In this document: positions 7,523 to 15,867 of the stretch, piece after piece
How the letters are laid out: each line of letters begins with the position of its first letter
How positions within the stretch are numbered: the first letter of the stretch is position 1
DNA from: an uncultured Chloroflexota bacterium
GTDB lineage: Bacteria > Chloroflexota > Anaerolineae > Anaerolineales > Anaerolineaceae
Length of the DNA stretch: 64,000 nt
Direction: 5' to 3'
NCBI GenBank assembly: GCA_902786265.1
Contig: CADACE010000020.1
Location: 2,428-66,427, forward strand
Notes under the pieces: generated by a model
Databases searched by the model: none
What the model was told of the DNA's origin: nothing
Seen by the model: the letters and a program-made list of their open reading frames with translations, nothing else
Program-made: the position numbers and the translations under genes

Positions 7523-8551
7523 TTATTTCAAAGTCAGGTCTATGGGACATTTTTCAAGAATGGAGCGAAGTCCTTCATGGACCAGGACCAATGCCATCTT
7601 TCCGTCATGACCGGTCACCTTCGGTTCGCTGTCCTCAAGTATGCATTGGACAAAGGCATTTGCCTCCGCGATGTATGCGTCGTGGAAAAGGGTACGCCAG
7701 GAATCCATGGAGTCCATTTGAATGCCCTGCCCGGGTGTGACCATTTCGACTTCATTGGTCTTTTGGGAGCCAACTTTGATGATCCCTTTGGTACCGAGGA
7801 TTTCCGTGCGGGAATCATATCCGTATTTCACGTACTGGGCTCCGGTGATGACCCCGAGAATGCCGTTTTCAAACTCAAGCATCACGGTGCAGGTGTCATA
7901 ATATTCCGGAAATTGCTCTGCCATTTCCGGGCTGCGGAAGTTATGTCCTAATGCGTGTATGCTTTTCACTTCGCTGCCCGCGTACCATCGGAGCGTGTCA
8001 AAGTCATGACTGTTGACCTCTCCGATGGGTCCGTAGCTTTTCCGCACATCAAACATCCAGAGCTTCGGTTCGCTGGGACCGTAGGTGTTTGATTTGATCA
8101 TGGAAACCTCACCGATCGATCCGGATTCGATGAGTTCCTTTCCCCGGCTGAAGCTTTTGTCGAAGCGCCGCATGAACCCCAGCTGGAGTTTTACATGATG
8201 GTCCGCGCAGGCTTTGATCATTTCGTCACATTCTTCCGCAGTGTTGGCCATCGGTTTTTCACAGAAAACATGCTTTCCCGCTTCCGCGGCGGCGATCACA
8301 ATGTCATGATGGAATTGCGTCGGTGTCACTACAATGACCGCGTCGATTTCCGGATTTTTCAGGGCTTCCCGGTAGTCGTGATAGATCCAGCGGATCTCTT
8401 TCAATTCCTGCTGCACAGCGTCCAGATTTTCATCCATCGGATCACAAAGGGCGATCAGCTCCGCGTTTTTCACGCTCCCCGCATAACTCCTGGCGTGGAT
8501 CATTCCGGCCCGGCCGCAGCCAATCAGGCAGATTTTGACTTTATCGCTCAT
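7523..8551 (-). CDS. Gfo/Idh/MocA-family oxidoreductase
   Basis: 342 residues. The N-terminal IGCGRAGMIHARSY is the NAD(P)-binding loop and E98-K99-P100 (FCEKPMAN) is the signature that helps hold the cofactor and substrate. The length and the KSNTYGPSEP and EVNSHDFDTLRW segments fit inositol 2-dehydrogenase-like members, which oxidise or reduce cyclitols and pyranoses at a ring hydroxyl. The gene sits 4 bases after deoC in the transcribed direction and 11 bases before the zinc dehydrogenase. The substrate is not predictable, but two dehydrogenases in one operon suggest a 3-keto or 2-keto sugar intermediate. Confidence 0.9.
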   Translation of the reverse strand: MSDKVKICLIGCGRAGMIHARSYAGSVKNAELIALCDPMDENLDAVQQELKEIRWIYHDYREALKNPEIDAVIVVTPTQFHHDIVIAAAEAGKHVFCEKPMANTAEECDEMIKACADHHVKLQLGFMRRFDKSFSRGKELIESGSIGEVSMIKSNTYGPSEPKLWMFDVRKSYGPIGEVNSHDFDTLRWYAGSEVKSIHALGHNFRSPEMAEQFPEYYDTCTVMLEFENGILGVITGAQYVKYGYDSRTEILGTKGIIKVGSQKTNEVEMVTPGQGIQMDSMDSWRTLFHDAYIAEANAFVQCILEDSEPKVTGHDGKMALVLVHEGLRSILEKCPIDLTLK

Positions 8552-8555
8552 CGTT

Positions 8556-9239
8556 TTATCCGATCCCTTCAGCCTTCATTTCCTCAATGATTTTGACGCC
8601 GCTGGAAGTGCCAAGACGGGTGGCTCCGGCTTCGATCATGGCTTTTGCTGCAGCCCAGCTGCGGATGCCGCCGGCTGCTTTCACCTGTACGTTATCACCT
8701 GCGTACTCTTTCATCAGCCGGACGTGTTCAGGTTTTGCCCCGGCAGTGCCGAACCCTGTGCTGGTTTTGACAAAATCCGGTTTGACACGGGAAGCGATTT
8801 TTGCCGTTTCAATGATTTCTTCCTCCGTCAGGTAACAGGTCTCAAAAATGACTTTCACGCAGATCCCCGCATCACGGGCAGTGCTGACCATGGCTTTCAT
8901 TTCCGCTTCGATATACGCGTAATCATGTTCCTTTACTTTGCCGACATTCAGCACATAGTCAAATTCCTGACAGCCGTCTGTAATGGCGTTTTTCGCTTCA
9001 GCCACTTTGGAGTCAATCGTCATCTGACCGAGAGGAAAACTGATCGCGGCACCGGTCAGGACCTGCGAGCCCTCAAGCATCTCCCTGCATATGGCTACCG
9101 GGTAGGTGTTGATCGCGACAGATTTAAATCCATAGCTCTTTGCTTCATCGCATAATTTTTGAAAATCTTCCCTTGTGGCAAAAGCCTTTAAATTTGTATG
9201 GTCGATCATCGCGGCGACATCACTGATTGAGATATCCAT
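8556..9239 (-). CDS. deoC: Deoxyribose-phosphate aldolase
   Basis: 227 residues, full length for DeoC. The Schiff-base lysine is K158 in VKTSTGFG, the proton-relay lysine is K187 in VKAAGGIRS, and the conserved aspartate is D94 in EFDYVLNVG. The reaction cleaves 2-deoxyribose 5-phosphate to glyceraldehyde 3-phosphate and acetaldehyde. It is the first gene of the leftward operon, behind a very good promoter and AAAGGAGGATG. With no nucleoside phosphorylase nearby but an isomerase, an FGGY kinase and two dehydrogenases, it may act on a related deoxy or branched sugar phosphate in this pathway; that is inference. Confidence 0.93.
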   Translation of the reverse strand: MDISISDVAAMIDHTNLKAFATREDFQKLCDEAKSYGFKSVAINTYPVAICREMLEGSQVLTGAAISFPLGQMTIDSKVAEAKNAITDGCQEFDYVLNVGKVKEHDYAYIEAEMKAMVSTARDAGICVKVIFETCYLTEEEIIETAKIASRVKPDFVKTSTGFGTAGAKPEHVRLMKEYAGDNVQVKAAGGIRSWAAAKAMIEAGATRLGTSSGVKIIEEMKAEGIG

Positions 9240-9294
9240 TCATCCTCCTTTGTATATGCTTTCAGTTATTTTCAATTTCTTTTGAATTATTTTA

Positions 9295-9323
9295 ATTTTA
9301 TTGGTTATGTTTGAGTTTGTCAA
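9295..9323 (-). promoter_or_regulatory. Promoter of the deoC operon
   Basis: On the minus strand TTGACA (9323-9318), a 17-base spacer and TAAAAT (9300-9295), about 55 bases before the deoC start. This is a near-consensus sigma-70-type promoter. Confidence 0.75.
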
Positions 9324-9350
9324 GAAGAATTTTGCCCGGGTTTTGTGATA

Positions 9351-9373
9351 TTTTATTTCACGCTGAAATAAAA
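9351..9373. promoter_or_regulatory. Perfect 10-3-10 palindrome, probable DeoR-type operator
   Basis: Arms TTTTATTTCA and TGAAATAAAA are exact complements around CGC. It lies between the deoC promoter and the promoter of the divergent DeoR-family gene. A related but looser dyad, TTTCATTT (9393-9400) with AAATGAAA (9417-9424), brackets that gene's -10 box. Together they suggest that one repressor controls both directions. Confidence 0.65.
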
Positions 9374-9380
9374 ATTCCGC

Positions 9381-9412
9381 TTGACAGAAAATTTCATTTA
9401 TGGCAATATAAT
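9381..9412 (+). promoter_or_regulatory. Probable promoter of the DeoR-family regulator
   Basis: TTGACA at 9381-9386 and TATAAT at 9407-9412. The 20-base spacing is longer than ideal, so the -35 assignment is uncertain; the -10 hexamer is perfect and 15 bases before the start codon. Confidence 0.5.
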
Positions 9413-9427
9413 TAGAAATGAAAGAAA

Positions 9428-10204
9428 ATGAAAGAGCACTTTATGTATAACAAAGAAAGAATTGAACGCATTTTTGACATTTTGAAAGAAAATGGCAGCA
9501 TCAGTGTCAATGAGCTTTCCGATATTTTTCAGGTAAGCGGGGCGACGATCCGCGGTGACCTGGCAAAAATGGAAAAGACAGGGCTGATCACACGGACCCA
9601 TGGCGGGGCGATGATGAATTCCTCTCTTTTACGTGAGACACTGCTCACGGAACGCGTCCATGATGATAAAAAAAGGCTCATCGCGCAGAACGCGCTGCGT
9701 TTTGTGCATGAAAGAGATATTCTTTTGCTGGATACAGGTACGACCATGGTCGCGTTTGCTGAGGCACTTGCTCAGTCTTCTTTTGAAGAATTATCCGTTT
9801 TTTCAAACGACCTGGATGTTATCCGGATCCTTGAGGAAAAGGAACATTTTTCGCTTACTCTGCTCGGCGGAAAGGTACGCAGCCGGTTTCATTATTGTTA
9901 TGGGCCGGAAATTCAAAATGAGCTTTCCAATTATCATTTTACGAGCCTGTTCCTCGCTGCTTCGGCAATTCATGAATTTTACGGCCTGACCACAGAAAAT
10001 ACGGATCTTGCATATATCAAAAGCCGGATGATCAAAGCTTCCGGAAATGTGATCCTGCTGTCGGATTCAAGCAAAATCGGTAATGTGCATCTGAGAAAAT
10101 TCGCATCTCTTGAGGATGTGGATACATTGATCATGGATAAAAATCTCACGCCGGAAGCAGAGAAAATGCTGCGCTCTTCAGTAAAAAACCTTGTCCTGGT
10201 TTGA
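9428..10204 (+). CDS. DeoR/GlpR-family transcriptional regulator
   Basis: 258 residues (253 if ATG 9443 is used). An N-terminal winged helix-turn-helix (about residues 8-60: RIFDILKENGSISVNELSDIF, then GATIRGDLAKMEKTGLITR and THGGAM) precedes a sugar-phosphate-sensing DeoR C-terminal domain with LLDTGTTMVAFAEAL and LLGGKV. Such proteins usually repress an adjacent catabolic operon until a phosphorylated sugar binds. It is transcribed divergently from the deoC operon across 188 bases that hold two promoters and a perfect palindrome, so local repression and autoregulation are likely. The NDLDVIRILEE segment replaces the more usual TND, a minor variation. Confidence 0.9.
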   Translation: MKEHFMYNKERIERIFDILKENGSISVNELSDIFQVSGATIRGDLAKMEKTGLITRTHGGAMMNSSLLRETLLTERVHDDKKRLIAQNALRFVHERDILLLDTGTTMVAFAEALAQSSFEELSVFSNDLDVIRILEEKEHFSLTLLGGKVRSRFHYCYGPEIQNELSNYHFTSLFLAASAIHEFYGLTTENTDLAYIKSRMIKASGNVILLSDSSKIGNVHLRKFASLEDVDTLIMDKNLTPEAEKMLRSSVKNLVLV

Positions 10205-10361
10205 GCGGGCACCGGCCGGGTGGATATTCTTCGCAAGTCTGCCCGGAAACGATCCCGGCGCGGTGGATGGAAAATAATTATCGGCATCTGACAGGCTCAT
10301 TTGATAAGGGCTGATCAGTGCTTTCCCGGAACGAGAATATTTGGAAATACTCTTATACTCC

Positions 10362-10390
10362 TTAACATGGCAGATGAACACAGATATAAT
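10362..10390 (+). promoter_or_regulatory. Promoter of the secreted alpha/beta hydrolase gene
   Basis: TTAACA (10362-10367), 17-base spacer, TATAAT (10385-10390), 37 bases before the chosen ATG. It lies inside the longer open frame, which supports the shorter start. Confidence 0.7.
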
Positions 10391-10427
10391 AGAAGGCGGA
10401 GATTCTGTCACAAAAAGGAGGCTAACC

Positions 10428-11306
10428 ATGAAAAAGATTCTCTATGTTGTTTTGGCGGCAGTGTTGTTTATCTGCTCAGCGGTGTCAGCTCAGGAAGCCG
10501 GCTATGAAGAAACGGTCATCAGCATTGACGGCGGTGAATATGAAATTCCTGCCACAGTCTGCATGCCCGCGGGCGATGGTCCTTTCCCTGCTGTCGTTAT
10601 GCTCCATGGTACAGGGTCAAACCGTGAAGAAGCCGGCAACGGATATCTCTATGCCGCTCCGGTTCTCGCCGAAAAATACGGCATTGCCACGATTCGTATA
10701 GACTTCCCCGGAAACGGTGATTCCAAAGCCGACTATATGCTTTATACGTTTGATTCCGCGGTTGCGGATGCGGTCGCAGCGGCAAATTATATGGCATCTC
10801 TTGAAAAAATCAACCCGGACGCGATCGGTGTGATGGGCTGGTCACAGGGCGGTACCGACGCGCTGCTTGCTGCCGGACGTCATCCTGAAATTTTCAAGTC
10901 CATTGTCACCTGGGCAGGCGCCCCGGATATGATGCTGGACGGGTTCTTCTCTGAAGCAGATTATGAGGAAGCGAAGAAAAACGGATTCTTTGTGATGGAA
11001 TTCGACTGGCGCGATAACCTGAATGTCAGCCTGCAGTGGTGCGATGATGTCGCCAACACGGATGTGCTCGCTGTGTTCAAAGACGGATATACCGGTCCGG
11101 TTTTGGCTATCGCCGGTGAAGAAGATACCACCGTGGATCCGGAATGGAGCAATAAGATCGCGGCAGCCAGCAGCAATGAAAAGTCCGGTACATATTTTAT
11201 CAAGGGTATGGACCACACCTTCAATGTGTTCACGGAAGAAGACCTGCACTCTCTGTATGACGCGGTCGACGCTACCGGCGCTTTCTTTGCGGATACACTG
11301 AAATAA
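10428..11306 (+). CDS. Secreted alpha/beta hydrolase
   Basis: 292 residues. A signal peptide (KKILYVVLAAVLFICS, cut near AVSAQ) precedes an alpha/beta hydrolase fold: oxyanion region VMLHGTGSN, nucleophile elbow GWSQGG with S139, an aspartate in EEDTTVDP and a histidine in MDHTFN. This is the dienelactone hydrolase/acyl-peptidase-like esterase group, acting outside the membrane on an ester or similar bond; the substrate is unknown. The ATG at 10428 has AAAAAGGAGG at proper spacing and follows a promoter at 10362-10390; an upstream in-frame ATG at 10341 would precede that promoter and is rejected. The gene appears monocistronic, with a terminator right after it. Confidence 0.87.
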   Translation: MKKILYVVLAAVLFICSAVSAQEAGYEETVISIDGGEYEIPATVCMPAGDGPFPAVVMLHGTGSNREEAGNGYLYAAPVLAEKYGIATIRIDFPGNGDSKADYMLYTFDSAVADAVAAANYMASLEKINPDAIGVMGWSQGGTDALLAAGRHPEIFKSIVTWAGAPDMMLDGFFSEADYEEAKKNGFFVMEFDWRDNLNVSLQWCDDVANTDVLAVFKDGYTGPVLAIAGEEDTTVDPEWSNKIAAASSNEKSGTYFIKGMDHTFNVFTEEDLHSLYDAVDATGAFFADTLK

Positions 11307-11330
11307 TTATCAATAAAGAGTAAATCATCA

Positions 11331-11370
11331 AAAACACATGCGGTCATTTACCAGGCTGCATGTGTTTTCT
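11331..11370 (+). terminator. Terminator of the hydrolase gene
   Basis: Stem AAAACACATGC / GCATGTGTTTT, 11 perfect pairs, 25 bases after the stop codon; the right arm ends in a T-run. Confidence 0.75.
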
Positions 11371-11436
11371 GTTTTGAAAAACGGGAACGGGGCTGACGTT
11401 CCTTTTTCAGGAAACATCCGGCCGGGATAATTATGG

Positions 11437-11465
11437 AAAAAAAGACCGTGGATAATTCTCCACGG
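11437..11465 (-). terminator. Terminator of the AI-2E-type permease gene
   Basis: On the minus strand CCGTGGA / TCCACGG with a 6-base loop, followed by CTTTTTTTCC. It lies about 40 bases beyond the stop at 11503. Confidence 0.75.
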
Positions 11466-11502
11466 ACTTATTTTCTCAGGAAAGCTGTTTGTTGTCTGCG
11501 GA

Positions 11503-12609
11503 TCACTTAGCCGCGGCAGGTTTTATTCCTTTTTCAGCTTCTTTCCTGGCAATGAATTTGTCAAATTCGATCTTCAGCAGCGCGGCAAGCGGTACCGCGA
11601 TCAACATACCGAGCAGACCGCCGACGGCACTGCCCGCGATCATTGCGGCGAAAACCAGCAGCGGATGGACCTCAATATTGGTGCTGAGAAGCTTCGGATT
11701 GATCACATTCCCGTCCAGGAACAGAAGAACGGCCAAAACAATACCGCCGATCAGCAGTTTGGTCCAGGCACTCTCAATGAGGCAGACGATGACCAACGTG
11801 GCGAACCCGACAACCGGTCCGACATAGGGGATCAGGTTGCCGACACCGGTCAGCAGACCGATGACGAAAGGATAAGGAACACCGCATATCAGCATGGCAA
11901 TGAATGTGATGACACCGACCAGCAGCGCGTCAAGAAATTGCCCGCGGATGTACCCGGAAAAGCATTTGTCGGCATCCATCAGGACCTCATGTACCTTGGC
12001 ACGGGTCTGTTCTTTGACGAAGATTTTTCTCACACGATCCCAATATCCGGTGATGCCGTCGGAATCGAGCAGAAAATATACCGCAAAGATCATCGCGAAG
12101 AAAATGTCGGAAGCTGCTCCGGTTATTCCGGAAATAACATTGCTGACACCTCCGGTAATAGCGCTGACATTGATGCTGTGTTCCGCGAACCAGGCTTTCA
12201 CTCTTTCCCCGATTTCATTGATCTGATCTGAGAAATTTCCGACCAAGGACCAGATATCATCCAATTTAATTTCACTGATCTGTTTCCCGAGGAAGGCAAC
12301 TGCCACAAGCAGAATTCCTAAGACCAGAACAACAATGAGGACAATTGTAATAATAACGGCAACAGTCCGCGCGTTTTTGATTTTGAGCTTCTTTTGGAAC
12401 CACTGGACTACAGGCTCAATGAGGTAGGCAATCACTCCTCCCGCTATGATCGGCTTTAACACCAGGCCGATAACATTGAAAAGCTTTGCGAAGAACCCTC
12501 GTGAAAGGGAGATGATGATACACAGCAGAAATGTTATGATCACTGTAGCGATTACGTATACAGAGATTTTTGTGTATTTGCTGTCCATATATTGCCTGAT
12601 CTTCGACAT
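11503..12609 (-). CDS. AI-2E family transporter (PerM/UPF0118)
   Basis: 368 residues with about eight membrane segments: two near the N-terminus (VYVIATVIITFLLCIIISL and VIGLVLKPIIAGGVIAYLI), one at VAVIITIVLIVVLVLGILL, and a C-terminal group including PFVIGLLTGVGNLIPYVGP, the most conserved motif of this family. Members are linked to autoinducer-2 export, sodium/proton antiport or unknown transport, so the substrate is not assigned. The ribosome site AGAGGTG is 6 bases before the ATG. The gene stands alone between its own terminator and the next operon. Confidence 0.9.
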   Translation of the reverse strand: MSKIRQYMDSKYTKISVYVIATVIITFLLCIIISLSRGFFAKLFNVIGLVLKPIIAGGVIAYLIEPVVQWFQKKLKIKNARTVAVIITIVLIVVLVLGILLVAVAFLGKQISEIKLDDIWSLVGNFSDQINEIGERVKAWFAEHSINVSAITGGVSNVISGITGAASDIFFAMIFAVYFLLDSDGITGYWDRVRKIFVKEQTRAKVHEVLMDADKCFSGYIRGQFLDALLVGVITFIAMLICGVPYPFVIGLLTGVGNLIPYVGPVVGFATLVIVCLIESAWTKLLIGGIVLAVLLFLDGNVINPKLLSTNIEVHPLLVFAAMIAGSAVGGLLGMLIAVPLAALLKIEFDKFIARKEAEKGIKPAAAK

Positions 12610-12723
12610 ATTGCACCTCTTTGCGTTTTTTGTTTATATTATACTCAAAAAAAGCTTTTTAATTCGAATAGGTGAAAACGGCTCATTGTTTGAAAGATCT
12701 GAATCTATACATCTGTTCAGGGA

Positions 12724-12794
12724 GAAGTACATGAGGACAGTTACCTGCCGCCGCGCAGGTGATACGGATGACTGTCCTCATGCTGCGATACTTC
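12724..12794. terminator. Long hairpin after the EamA transporter gene
   Basis: Nested arms GAAGTA/TACTTC, CATGAGGACAGT/ACTGTCCTCATG and ACCTGC/GCAGGT, separated by small internal loops, form a 71-base structure. There is no strong T-run on either strand. It lies 15 bases past the stop of the minus-strand EamA gene and may end or stabilise that transcript. Confidence 0.5.
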
Positions 12795-12808
12795 TTGTTA
12801 CGCTGACA

Positions 12809-13681
12809 TTATTTATTGTTTTTGACAGCAGTTACGTTATATATCAACAGAGTAATGATCACGATCGCGAAGCCGATAAAGGAGAGCGTTGAGATTTGTT
12901 CTCCCAGGAAAAGATAGGTCCACAGCGGAGCCATGACCGGTTCGGACAGGGCGATAAAGCTTGCCTGCAGCGCGCTGGTATATTTGATGCCGATGGTGAA
13001 GCAGTACCAGGCACCGAAACAGGTCAGAAACGCGAAGATCAGTAAAAAGATCCAGTCATGAAGGCTTGTGTGCAGCACGGTCTGATTAGTGAGGAAGACC
13101 GGGAGCAGAACGAGGTAGCAGCCGTTCCCGATCAGCAGTGATTCCAGCGGTTCAGCGCCATCCTGCTTGCTGAAGAAGTAAACTCCGGCATAAAACAGCG
13201 CGGAAAGTATCGCGAAGATATTGCCTAAAGCCGCGCCTCCGCCAATATTCCCCGCAAACGCCAGTCCGACCCCGAGGAAAAGCAGCAGACAGACCAGAAT
13301 TTCATTCTTTTTCGGCGGGGTTTTGTTGATAAGAGCGTTCAGAAGAATGATATAAAGAGGTGACATGTTCTGCAGGACGGTGGCGTTGCCCGCGGTAGTG
13401 TATTTGTTGGCGCACATGAAGAGGACGCCCTGTACAAAATAACAAATTGCGCATAGAATTTTAACGCGGTTCAGCTGGATCTTCTTTCCCCGCAGCAGTA
13501 TCGAGGCGCAGCCAAAAGCGATGACGCCGCGCAGTGTCGCCAGACATACTCCGTTCCAGGCGACGCTTTTGGTGAAGATACCGCTCAGGCTCCAAAGGAA
13601 CGATGATAAAAAGATGAAGATCGGTCCTGTTTTTTTGCTGTTCAAAATCCCCTCATTCCGATTTCTGCGTTTTGAATTCAT
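12809..13681 (-). CDS. EamA/DMT-superfamily transporter
   Basis: 290 residues with ten predicted membrane helices in two EamA repeats of about 140 residues each. The short tail ends KNNK. Examples of helices are PIFIFLSSFLWSLSGIFT at the start and FIGFAIVIITLLIYNVTAV at the end; the second repeat contains SALQASFIALSEPVMAPLW, typical of the family. Drug/metabolite transporters of this type export or import small metabolites; the substrate is unknown. Its ATG overlaps the stop of the upstream metallohydrolase gene (TAATG), so translation is probably coupled. Confidence 0.88.
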   Translation of the reverse strand: MNSKRRNRNEGILNSKKTGPIFIFLSSFLWSLSGIFTKSVAWNGVCLATLRGVIAFGCASILLRGKKIQLNRVKILCAICYFVQGVLFMCANKYTTAGNATVLQNMSPLYIILLNALINKTPPKKNEILVCLLLFLGVGLAFAGNIGGGAALGNIFAILSALFYAGVYFFSKQDGAEPLESLLIGNGCYLVLLPVFLTNQTVLHTSLHDWIFLLIFAFLTCFGAWYCFTIGIKYTSALQASFIALSEPVMAPLWTYLFLGEQISTLSFIGFAIVIITLLIYNVTAVKNNK

Positions 13682-14547
13682 TAAAAGTCCACGAGCCGCA
13701 GACCGTCATAGGCTACATCGATCTGCGTACCGACCAGTTCGCGCATCACCTGCCGAAGTTCCACATGGTTCAGTCCGCCTTTGTGCCCGATATGCGTCAG
13801 CCAGATCTCTGTCCGGTCGGAAACTACGCCATCCCTGCGGAAGCGGTCTGTCATCTGTTTGATCGCCTCACAGGTCATATGATTTTTCTCAGGTGCGGAT
13901 TTTCCAAAGGAGCACTCCACGATCAGGATATCAAGCGTCTTTCCTTTGAGAAATTCATAATTTTCCTCACAGTACGGTCCGGTATCCGTGGCGTAAAGGA
14001 AGCGTTTGCCGTTCCGCTCAAAGAGATAATTCAGCACGATTTCATCCACAAATCTGCCTGTATGTATCCCCCTGACGGTGCTGACCGTCATATCGTCAAC
14101 GGTGTAGGATTCATAAGGACGCAGCGGAATAAATTCCATTGTCTTCTCATAAAAACGGATATCCCTGGCGTAATCTTTTGACGGATAGCTCAGAACCAGA
14201 TCACGAAAAACCCGCAGACCGGTGAGTGCTTCTTCAGATAAATAGACGCGGAAATTCGGCGGCGGGGTGACGCTCATACGCGGGTTTTCCCAGTTCACGA
14301 AATCGCAGTGGTCGCTGTGAAAATGGGTGTAAAACAGATTGCGCAGATGTGACATTGACAATCCGAACCTCCCTGCGGCGCCGATCACGTCCGGACCGAA
14401 GTCGATCAGGTTCTGTTCATCAATGGAAAAAGCGGAGCGGCCCCGTTTTTCCCGCGGATCATTTGAATTCAGCGCTTTTCTGCATACTTCGCAGTCACAA
14501 AACGGGTTCGGTATCGCCTCAGATGCCCCAGTACCAAGAAATAACAT
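13681..14547 (-). CDS. MBL-fold metallohydrolase, PhnP-like
   Basis: 288 residues. The metal-binding motif is H75-F-H77-S-D79-H80, with further ligands expected in GIHTGRF, ATDTGPY and the C-terminal THIGHKGG. An N-terminal CDCEVCRKAL resembles the extra zinc-binding cysteines of PhnP (phosphoribosyl 1,2-cyclic phosphodiesterase). It probably hydrolyses a cyclic or other phosphodiester in the cytoplasm, but no phosphonate genes are near, so the natural substrate is open. It overlaps the EamA gene by one base and is about 30 bases downstream of the phosphodiesterase gene, suggesting one operon running from 15837 to 12809. Confidence 0.85.
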   Translation of the reverse strand: MLFLGTGASEAIPNPFCDCEVCRKALNSNDPREKRGRSAFSIDEQNLIDFGPDVIGAAGRFGLSMSHLRNLFYTHFHSDHCDFVNWENPRMSVTPPPNFRVYLSEEALTGLRVFRDLVLSYPSKDYARDIRFYEKTMEFIPLRPYESYTVDDMTVSTVRGIHTGRFVDEIVLNYLFERNGKRFLYATDTGPYCEENYEFLKGKTLDILIVECSFGKSAPEKNHMTCEAIKQMTDRFRRDGVVSDRTEIWLTHIGHKGGLNHVELRQVMRELVGTQIDVAYDGLRLVDF

Positions 14548-14554
14548 AATTTTC

Positions 14555-14590
14555 CTTTCTCAAAAATTCCGCATTCCTCATTCCGCATTC
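14555..14590. repeat. Degenerate ATTCCGC / ATTCCTC tandem words
   Basis: Four near-copies of a 7-8 base word (ATTCCGC, ATTCCTC, ATTCCGC, ATTCCGA) in a row. They overlap the stop and last codons of the phosphodiesterase gene, so its C-terminus may be shaped by the repeat. Confidence 0.6.
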
Positions 14591-15372
14591 CGAATCAAAG
14601 ATTTCCCTTCCCATTCGGGATCGGGGTCAATGCCGAGAATTTCGGTGATCGTCGGAGCGATATCGATAATGCTCACGTCTGTCAGGACTTTTCCCTTTTC
14701 GAACATCGGACCGTGACAGGTGAGCGGGATCGTCATGTCTTCCGGTACGTCGTCGCCGTGGTTCCGTTCATGGCCGCCGTGGTCCGCGGTGACGATGACA
14801 CTGTATTCCGGCGGCAGTGCGGAGACGATATCCATGATGCAATCCGCCGCGGTCCGGACCCCTGCCAGATATTCCGGCGACATCCAGCCCCAGCCGTGCC
14901 CGTATTCATCCACCATCCCGAGATAGAGCCAGACGAACTCTGGCGCGAATTCGGCGATGTGTTCTTTGCAGGCTTTGGTGGTCGGAATATCGACGTTGAA
15001 TTTTTTCCAATAATTATGAAGGTTCATCATCCAGGAGAAGGAGACGCTGTTGCGGGGTATCCAAAGGTCCCGCATCTGCTGCCAGCTGTAAAAGACCGCG
15101 CTGCGCTTTTTCGCGGCATCGATGGTCTCAAACAGTCCGGTGATGGGATGATTTTGCGGAACGAAGGTGTTCGTCCAGACACCGTGCCGTTCGGTCTTTA
15201 CGCTGTGAAACAGGGACATATGGGCCGGCAGCGTTACCGGCGGGAAGGTGGTCTGAGCGGTATAGCTGTGAGCACCTTCCTCAAAATATTTTTGAAAAGC
15301 GGGATTCCCGCATGCCGCGACACTGTCCGCGCGCATTCCGTCTACAAGAACTAAAAGCACTTTGTTTTCCAT
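14578..15372 (-). CDS. Type I phosphodiesterase/nucleotide pyrophosphatase-like protein
   Basis: 264 residues of the alkaline phosphatase superfamily. LLVLVDGMRAD gives the first metal aspartate, FPPVTLPAHMSLF the nucleophile region with a conserved threonine, MVDEYGHGWGW the second metal site and VTADHGGHERNHGDD the histidine/aspartate ligands. Such enzymes cleave phosphodiesters or phosphomonoesters of nucleotides or lipids. No signal peptide is visible, so the protein is probably cytoplasmic. The start is taken as ATG 15372, with GAGGGG at proper distance; a TTG three bases earlier is possible. The end of the gene merges with short tandem words. Confidence 0.87.
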   Translation of the reverse strand: MENKVLLVLVDGMRADSVAACGNPAFQKYFEEGAHSYTAQTTFPPVTLPAHMSLFHSVKTERHGVWTNTFVPQNHPITGLFETIDAAKKRSAVFYSWQQMRDLWIPRNSVSFSWMMNLHNYWKKFNVDIPTTKACKEHIAEFAPEFVWLYLGMVDEYGHGWGWMSPEYLAGVRTAADCIMDIVSALPPEYSVIVTADHGGHERNHGDDVPEDMTIPLTCHGPMFEKGKVLTDVSIIDIAPTITEILGIDPDPEWEGKSLIRNAE

Positions 15373-15407
15373 CAAATTTCCCCTCAGCTGACTAAAATTT
15401 TGTTACA

Positions 15408-15455
15408 GCATAATGTTTATCTGCATTCTAAACCCTAAACCCTGAATCCTGCTCC
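15408..15455. repeat. Degenerate AAACCCT-type tandem words
   Basis: Words of the form CTAAACC, CTAAACC, CTGAATC, CTGCTCC follow one another in the gap between the small membrane protein and the phosphodiesterase. No frame is open and no T-run follows. Confidence 0.55.
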
Positions 15456-15456
15456 T

Positions 15457-15837
15457 TTATAACTCATCCGGTGAGTACAAAAAATCGAAGTCTACAATGA
15501 CCAGCTTCCCGAAGAACGGGATTCGTTTTGCCATTCCGCGCAGTGCAAGGATGATCCCGCGAATGAAGCAGACCAGGCAGAACAGCAGGCTCAGCAGTGA
15601 AAGATACGCCCCGATTTTCGGGATCTCTGCCAACCCGAGAATACCCAGAAATTCAATTATAAGCAGAATCAGCCCCTGATTGCAGTGATAACGGGCAAAT
15701 TTGCTTTCCGGATGCATGACGATCGGCACAAAGAAGAACAGATAGCCTATCGCGGAAGCGATCCGCGCCTGATCGTTCGTCTCCTTGTCAAAGCGTTTCG
15801 CCAGGTCTTCACTGAACTTCGAATGGTCGATCGTCAT
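15457..15837 (-). CDS. Small membrane protein (Tic20/DUF4870-like)
   Basis: About 126 residues from ATG 15837, which has GGAG seven bases before it; the longer frame from 15855 would need a TTG without a ribosome site. Helices are ARIASAIGYLFFFVPIVM, a central segment around GLILLIIEFLGILGLA and a C-terminal YLSLLSLLFCLVCFIRGII; FARYHCNQGLILLI is the conserved feature of the DUF4870/Tic20-like family. Its function is unknown. It lies between the ABC permease operon and the phosphodiesterase gene and may be co-transcribed with the latter. Confidence 0.7.
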   Translation of the reverse strand: MTIDHSKFSEDLAKRFDKETNDQARIASAIGYLFFFVPIVMHPESKFARYHCNQGLILLIIEFLGILGLAEIPKIGAYLSLLSLLFCLVCFIRGIILALRGMAKRIPFFGKLVIVDFDFLYSPDEL

Positions 15838-15867
15838 GTTGTTTACTCCAATCAAAAGGCGCGCAGC

